Assembly: GCA_026389635.1 (NCBI GenBank)
Contig: JAPLHM010000088.1
Coordinates: 1-9,053 of the forward strand
Reading direction: 5' to 3'
Source of the DNA: Chloroflexota bacterium
Lineage (GTDB): Bacteria > Chloroflexota > Dehalococcoidia > GIF9 > UBA5629
DNA: 9,053 nt
The notes beneath the pieces are model-generated. The model saw only the letters and a list, made by a program, of their open reading frames with translations, did no database searches and had not been told where the DNA came from. How positions within the stretch are numbered: position 1 is the stretch's first letter; the number at the start of each line of letters is the position of its first letter. This document shows, one piece after another, positions 6,810 through 9,053 of this stretch. Position numbers and translations under genes: made by a program.

Positions 6810-6839
6810 GATGGTGGGTTGACGCGTCAACCCACCATC
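6810..6839. repeat. Perfect 30-bp palindrome between the HdeD and radical SAM genes
   Basis: Half-site GATGGTGGGTTGAC, then central GC, then its exact complement, so all 30 bp are self-complementary around ACGCGT. It lies 31 bp after the HdeD stop and 34 bp before the radical SAM start on the minus strand. As RNA it would give a long GC-rich hairpin. On the minus strand it is followed by CGGACTTTAGC rather than a run of T, so it is not a standard intrinsic terminator. A REP-type element, transcript-end stabiliser, weak terminator or dimeric-protein operator are all possible. Confidence 0.9.
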
Positions 6840-6870
6840 TTGATACACTCAGTTTTTCCCAACCAAATCG

Positions 6871-7428
6871 TCAGGAAGCTGCCGGTGCGGCAACCGACTT
6901 GCCCTTGGCCATTTGCACGAAGCTGAAGATTATCAGCATTATGCCAAACAGCACCAGGTAGAAGGCGATCACCCACATCAGCGCCAGGGCACCTGCCACC
7001 GGGTTGGACAGCAGAATGCAGCCCACGACGATGGAGAGTATGCCTCCGGTCAGTATCCAGCCTTTGCCCGGCAGGGTCTTCCACTGGCCGATAGCATAGA
7101 TGATCTCGAATACGCCGGTGATCAGTGCCCAGAATGCGATGAAATATAGCAGAAATACTGCTGTCATGCCCGGCCAGGTAAACACCACGACCGCCGCCAG
7201 CAGGCCGGCTATGCCCTCAACGAATATCCACCACCTGTGATTGGTCTTGGAATGGGTGAGGAAGAAGATAAGGGCGAAGACACCATCAACCAGGAAATAG
7301 GCTCCGACAAACATCACCAGCAGGAAGATGGAGAAGATCGCAGGCATCGCCAGCAGTATGATGCCCAGCGCCAGTGCCACCAGGCCCCGGATGAGGTTGA
7401 GCCACCAGTATTTAGCCATCATTTCCAT
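6871..7428 (-). CDS. HdeD/DUF308 family six-helix membrane protein
   Basis: A 185-aa, very hydrophobic protein with six predicted membrane helices in three pairs (about 10-28, 32-57, 67-84, 88-113, 123-140, 144-172). Internal repetition is visible: each pair has a GI/GL-rich first helix, a short turn with a proline (AMPAIF, TWPGMT, SNPVAG) and a second helix ending in a polar loop. This is the layout of HdeD, which in E. coli is linked to acid resistance at high cell density; the function in most bacteria, including here, is unknown. The start ATG 7426-7428 is fixed by a near-ideal TAAGGAGGT 6 nt upstream. The C-terminal tail (KGKSVAAPAAS) is small and polar. The gene is the first of the minus-strand block, but a 95-bp gap with a palindrome separates it from the AmmeMemoRadiSam genes, so co-transcription is uncertain. 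Confidence 0.9.
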   Translation of the reverse strand: MEMMAKYWWLNLIRGLVALALGIILLAMPAIFSIFLLVMFVGAYFLVDGVFALIFFLTHSKTNHRWWIFVEGIAGLLAAVVVFTWPGMTAVFLLYFIAFWALITGVFEIIYAIGQWKTLPGKGWILTGGILSIVVGCILLSNPVAGALALMWVIAFYLVLFGIMLIIFSFVQMAKGKSVAAPAAS

Positions 7429-7434
7429 GATACT

Positions 7435-7443
7435 ACCTCCTTA
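7435..7443 (-). promoter_or_regulatory. Strong ribosome binding site of the HdeD gene
   Basis: Minus-strand TAAGGAGGT, almost fully complementary to the anti-Shine-Dalgarno, with a 6-nt spacer to ATG 7426-7428. It suggests efficient translation of this membrane protein. Confidence 0.85.
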
Positions 7444-7456
7444 AAGTTACAGGTTA

Positions 7457-7485
7457 AATCTACCATAGCCATGCACATTACGCAA
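7457..7485 (-). promoter_or_regulatory. Candidate promoter of the HdeD gene
   Basis: Minus-strand TTGCGT (7480-7485), 17-bp spacer, TAGATT (7457-7462). Each box is a partial match to the sigma70 consensus. Transcription would begin about 20 nt before the start codon, leaving room for the ribosome binding site. Correct spacing but imperfect boxes make this tentative. Confidence 0.35.
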
Positions 7486-7524
7486 TGGACGTGTACGTGT
7501 TTGTGTAACCTGTATAAGTCGTTG

Positions 7525-7542
7525 AACGGGCACAACGGGCAC
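7525..7542. repeat. Tandem 9-bp direct repeat upstream of the plus-strand promoter
   Basis: Two head-to-tail copies of AACGGGCAC, ending 6 bp before the TTGACA box at 7549. The position suits an activator or other regulator site, but no regulator is encoded in the window and chance duplication is possible. Confidence 0.6.
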
Positions 7543-7548
7543 AATACT

Positions 7549-7578
7549 TTGACATCTAATTCGGCCTTCTGTTAAAAT
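7549..7578 (+). promoter_or_regulatory. Sigma70-type promoter for FBP aldolase/phosphatase
   Basis: A perfect -35 box TTGACA (7549-7554), 18-bp spacer and TAAAAT (7573-7578, five of six consensus bases). The expected start of transcription is near 7585, giving a leader of roughly 130 nt. This is the strongest promoter-like sequence I found in the window, and it points towards the FBP aldolase/phosphatase gene. Confidence 0.72.
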
Positions 7579-7644
7579 TCGACCCCGGGCGGATTCAAGT
7601 TTTTTTCACCCAATACGGTAGACAGCCGGCCCGGACATGCGCTT

Positions 7645-7670
7645 CATACCCACACTTCCGTCGTGGTATG
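7645..7670 (+). other. Hairpin in the leader of the FBP aldolase/phosphatase transcript
   Basis: CATACC (7645-7650) can pair with GGTATG (7665-7670); an alternative pairing extends the stem through CAC/GTG with one bulged C. No T-run follows, so it is not an obvious terminator. It sits between the predicted transcription start and the ribosome binding site, where it could affect mRNA stability or translation. Confidence 0.4.
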
Positions 7671-7705
7671 CAGGCTTGCCACAGGGCCGTTAAATTAAAT
7701 CTCTT

Positions 7706-7713
7706 AAAGGAGG
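7706..7713 (+). promoter_or_regulatory. Ribosome binding site of FBP aldolase/phosphatase
   Basis: AAAGGAGG, 4 nt before ATG 7718-7720, within an AT-rich stretch (TTAAATTAAAT just upstream) likely to be unstructured. It confirms the chosen start, which also matches the family's MKVTLSVIKADIGG beginning. Confidence 0.85.
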
Positions 7714-7717
7714 CCCA

Positions 7718-8812
7718 ATGAAAGTCACTCTTAGCGTTATCAAGGCGGACATAGGCGGCTGGGTGGGGCACTGCAGCATGCACCCTGATCTTATGACAGA
7801 GGGCGAGTCCTGCATGGCCAAGGCTAAAAAATCAGGGCTCCTCATCGATTACCATGTCACCCGCTGCGGCGACGACCTGCAGTTCATTATGACGCACAAA
7901 AAGGGCATAGATAACAGCAAGATACACGAAATGGCCTGGAACGCCTTCCAAAGCTGCACGGCCGTTGCCAAAAAATTGAAACTGCACGGGGCGGGGCAGG
8001 ACCTGCTGTCCGATGCCTTCTCCGGCAACGTTAAGGGACAGGGCCCCGGTGTGGCCGAGATGGAGCTAAACGAGCGCGAGGCCGAGCCGGTCATCATCTT
8101 CATGGCAGATAAGACCGCCTCCGGCGCGTGGAATCTGCCCCTCTACGAGATGTTTTGCGATCCCTTCAATACCATAGGCCTGGTTATCTCGGCTAATATG
8201 CATGCCGGCTTCAAGTTCGAGGTGCACGACGTCAAGGAAAGCAGGCGCATCATGTTTAATTGCCCGGAGGAGATCTACGACATGCTGGTCTTCATCGGAG
8301 CGCCGTCGCGCTACACTGTCAAGTCGGTCTATTCCCGCGAAACGGGCGAGATAGCGTCCACCTCATCCACGCAGAAATTGTCGCTCATCGCCGGGCGCTA
8401 CGTCGGCAAGGACGACCCGGTCTGCATCGTGAGGGCCCAGGGCATCTTCCCCGCCGTGGGCGAGGTTCTGGAACCCTTTGCCCGCCCCCATATAGTGGAG
8501 GGCTGGATGCGCGGTTCGCACAATGGACCGCTCACACCCGTATCTGTGAAAGGATGTAATCCCACGCGTTTCGACGGCCCGCCGCGCGTCATCGCTGCCG
8601 GCTTCCAGCTTGCTGAGGGCAGGCTGGTCGGGCCTGTCGATATGTTCGACGACGTGGCTTTCAACAACGCCAGGCAAATGGCCATGGATATGGCCGACAT
8701 GCTCAGGAGGCATGGCCCATTCGAACCGCACAGGCTGCCCCTGGACGAGATGGAATACACCACCATGCCCCAGGTCATGAAAAAGCTGGCCAAGCGGTTC
8801 GAGAAGCTATAG
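7718..8812 (+). CDS. fbp: Fructose-1,6-bisphosphate aldolase/phosphatase (archaeal-type, class V FBPase)
   Basis: Bifunctional gluconeogenic enzyme. It condenses glyceraldehyde-3-phosphate and dihydroxyacetone phosphate to FBP and hydrolyses it to fructose-6-phosphate at one remodelling, Mg2+-dependent site. The 364-aa product is full length. Metal and phosphate-site residues are in place: KADIGGWVGH (Asp11, His18), CGDDLQ (Asp52, Asp53) and MADKTASGAWNLP (Asp131, Lys132). The aldolase motif GRYVGKDDP holds Tyr228 and Lys231, one position off the Tyr229 and Schiff-base Lys232 of the Sulfolobus tokodaii enzyme. The C-terminal part has ARPHIVEGWMRGSHNGPLTPV and NPTRFDGPPRVIAAGFQL. The family is near-universal in archaea and found in deep-branching, often anaerobic or thermophilic bacteria. 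It heads the plus-strand block and is followed after 8 bp by rdgB, so the two probably share a transcript. Confidence 0.97.
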   Translation: MKVTLSVIKADIGGWVGHCSMHPDLMTEGESCMAKAKKSGLLIDYHVTRCGDDLQFIMTHKKGIDNSKIHEMAWNAFQSCTAVAKKLKLHGAGQDLLSDAFSGNVKGQGPGVAEMELNEREAEPVIIFMADKTASGAWNLPLYEMFCDPFNTIGLVISANMHAGFKFEVHDVKESRRIMFNCPEEIYDMLVFIGAPSRYTVKSVYSRETGEIASTSSTQKLSLIAGRYVGKDDPVCIVRAQGIFPAVGEVLEPFARPHIVEGWMRGSHNGPLTPVSVKGCNPTRFDGPPRVIAAGFQLAEGRLVGPVDMFDDVAFNNARQMAMDMADMLRRHGPFEPHRLPLDEMEYTTMPQVMKKLAKRFEKL

Positions 8813-8820
8813 ACTATTCT

Positions 8821-9053
8821 ATGCCCAGGCTGCTGCTGGCCACTACCAATAAAGGCAAAGCCGCCGAATACCGGGACCTGCTTAAGGGCCTCGATTTCGA
8901 GCTGGTCACGCTCGATCAGGCCGGCATCAGCCAGCAAGCCGACGAAAGCTATAACACGTTTGAAGAGAACGCCCGCCACAAGGCCGCATTCTACGCGGAA
9001 CTGGGCGGGCTTCTCACTTTAGCCGACGACTCGGGGCTGGAGGTGGATGCCCT
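8821..9053 (+). CDS. rdgB: XTP/dITP diphosphatase (RdgB/HAM1), N-terminal part, cut by window edge
   Basis: House-cleaning pyrophosphatase that hydrolyses XTP, dITP and ITP to monophosphates, keeping deaminated purines out of nucleic acids. The first 77 residues are visible of a family of about 195-205 aa: LLLATTNKGKAAEY (4-17, substrate and Mg2+ loop), TFEENARHKA (46-55) and LADDSGLEVDA (67-77), which contains the catalytic Asp pair. The ATG at 8821 matches the family start. No clear ribosome binding site precedes it. It lies 8 bp after the FBP aldolase/phosphatase stop, so translation is probably coupled to that gene. Confidence 0.95.
   Translation, partial: MPRLLLATTNKGKAAEYRDLLKGLDFELVTLDQAGISQQADESYNTFEENARHKAAFYAELGGLLTLADDSGLEVDA

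Larger units (their letters stand above)
7429..7717. other. Divergent intergenic control region
   Basis: It separates the minus-strand HdeD gene from the plus-strand FBP aldolase/phosphatase and is more AT-rich than its surroundings. It holds ribosome binding sites at both ends, a strong plus-strand promoter, a 9-bp tandem repeat, a weaker minus-strand promoter candidate, an 8-bp dyad (TACAGGTT 7448-7455 and AACCTGTA 7507-7514) and a leader hairpin. I see no convincing coding sequence or known riboswitch class in it. Confidence 0.75.

Noticed and set aside
6810..6839. Rho-independent terminator of the HdeD gene
   Set aside because: The palindrome is strong, but the downstream minus-strand sequence has no run of T, so I left it as a palindrome of unknown role.
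7595..7783. Minus-strand 62-codon frame overlapping the leader and start of the FBP aldolase/phosphatase gene
   Set aside because: No ribosome binding site or recognisable product, and it covers the predicted leader and start codon of a certain gene.
8398..8979. Minus-strand open frame of 193 codons across the FBP aldolase/phosphatase and rdgB genes
   Set aside because: It runs antisense through two well-supported genes, spans their boundary and has no recognisable motif or ribosome binding site.

Overview
The window is GC-rich, gene-dense bacterial chromosome. It holds two divergent blocks that meet at an intergenic region of about 290 bp (7429-7717). The gene set suggests an anaerobic, deep-branching bacterium: an archaeal-type bifunctional FBP aldolase/phosphatase, the AmmeMemoRadiSam trio, a divergent tubulin/FtsZ-like protein and a class II glycerate kinase. 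Chloroflexota of the Dehalococcoidia type is my best guess. This is inferred from gene content and protein style only; there is no rRNA or other marker here.

Minus-strand block (7428 down to 1). It starts with an HdeD/DUF308 six-helix membrane protein. A 95-bp gap with a perfect 30-bp palindrome follows. Then come the AmmeMemoRadiSam genes in the order radical SAM enzyme, Memo-like protein B, AMMECR1-like protein A; the first two overlap by 4 bp and the next pair is 10 bp apart. After a 46-bp gap come a tubulin/FtsZ(CetZ)-like GTPase, the clamp-loader-like ATPase RarA and an alpha/beta hydrolase remnant, joined by two more 4-bp ATGA overlaps. The hydrolase has lost its central part, including the nucleophile, and is read as a pseudogene. 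Its stop codon lies inside a pair of short palindromic repeats. Beyond these is a class II glycerate kinase that runs off the left edge, nearly complete.

Plus-strand block (7549 to 9053). A strong sigma70-type promoter (TTGACA, 18 bp, TAAAAT) is preceded by a 9-bp tandem repeat. It drives a leader of roughly 130 nt, then FBP aldolase/phosphatase, then an XTP/dITP diphosphatase (RdgB) cut by the right edge.

How the genes fit together. Glycerate kinase (to 2-phosphoglycerate) and FBP aldolase/phosphatase (triose phosphates to fructose-6-phosphate) both feed gluconeogenesis. RarA and RdgB are genome and nucleotide-pool maintenance. AmmeMemoRadiSam is a conserved three-gene module whose substrate and product I cannot name. 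Its tight linkage to an atypical tubulin-like GTPase and RarA is the most promising lead for an undescribed system, but shared function is inference from gene order. No tRNA, rRNA, CRISPR array, transposase or phage gene was seen.
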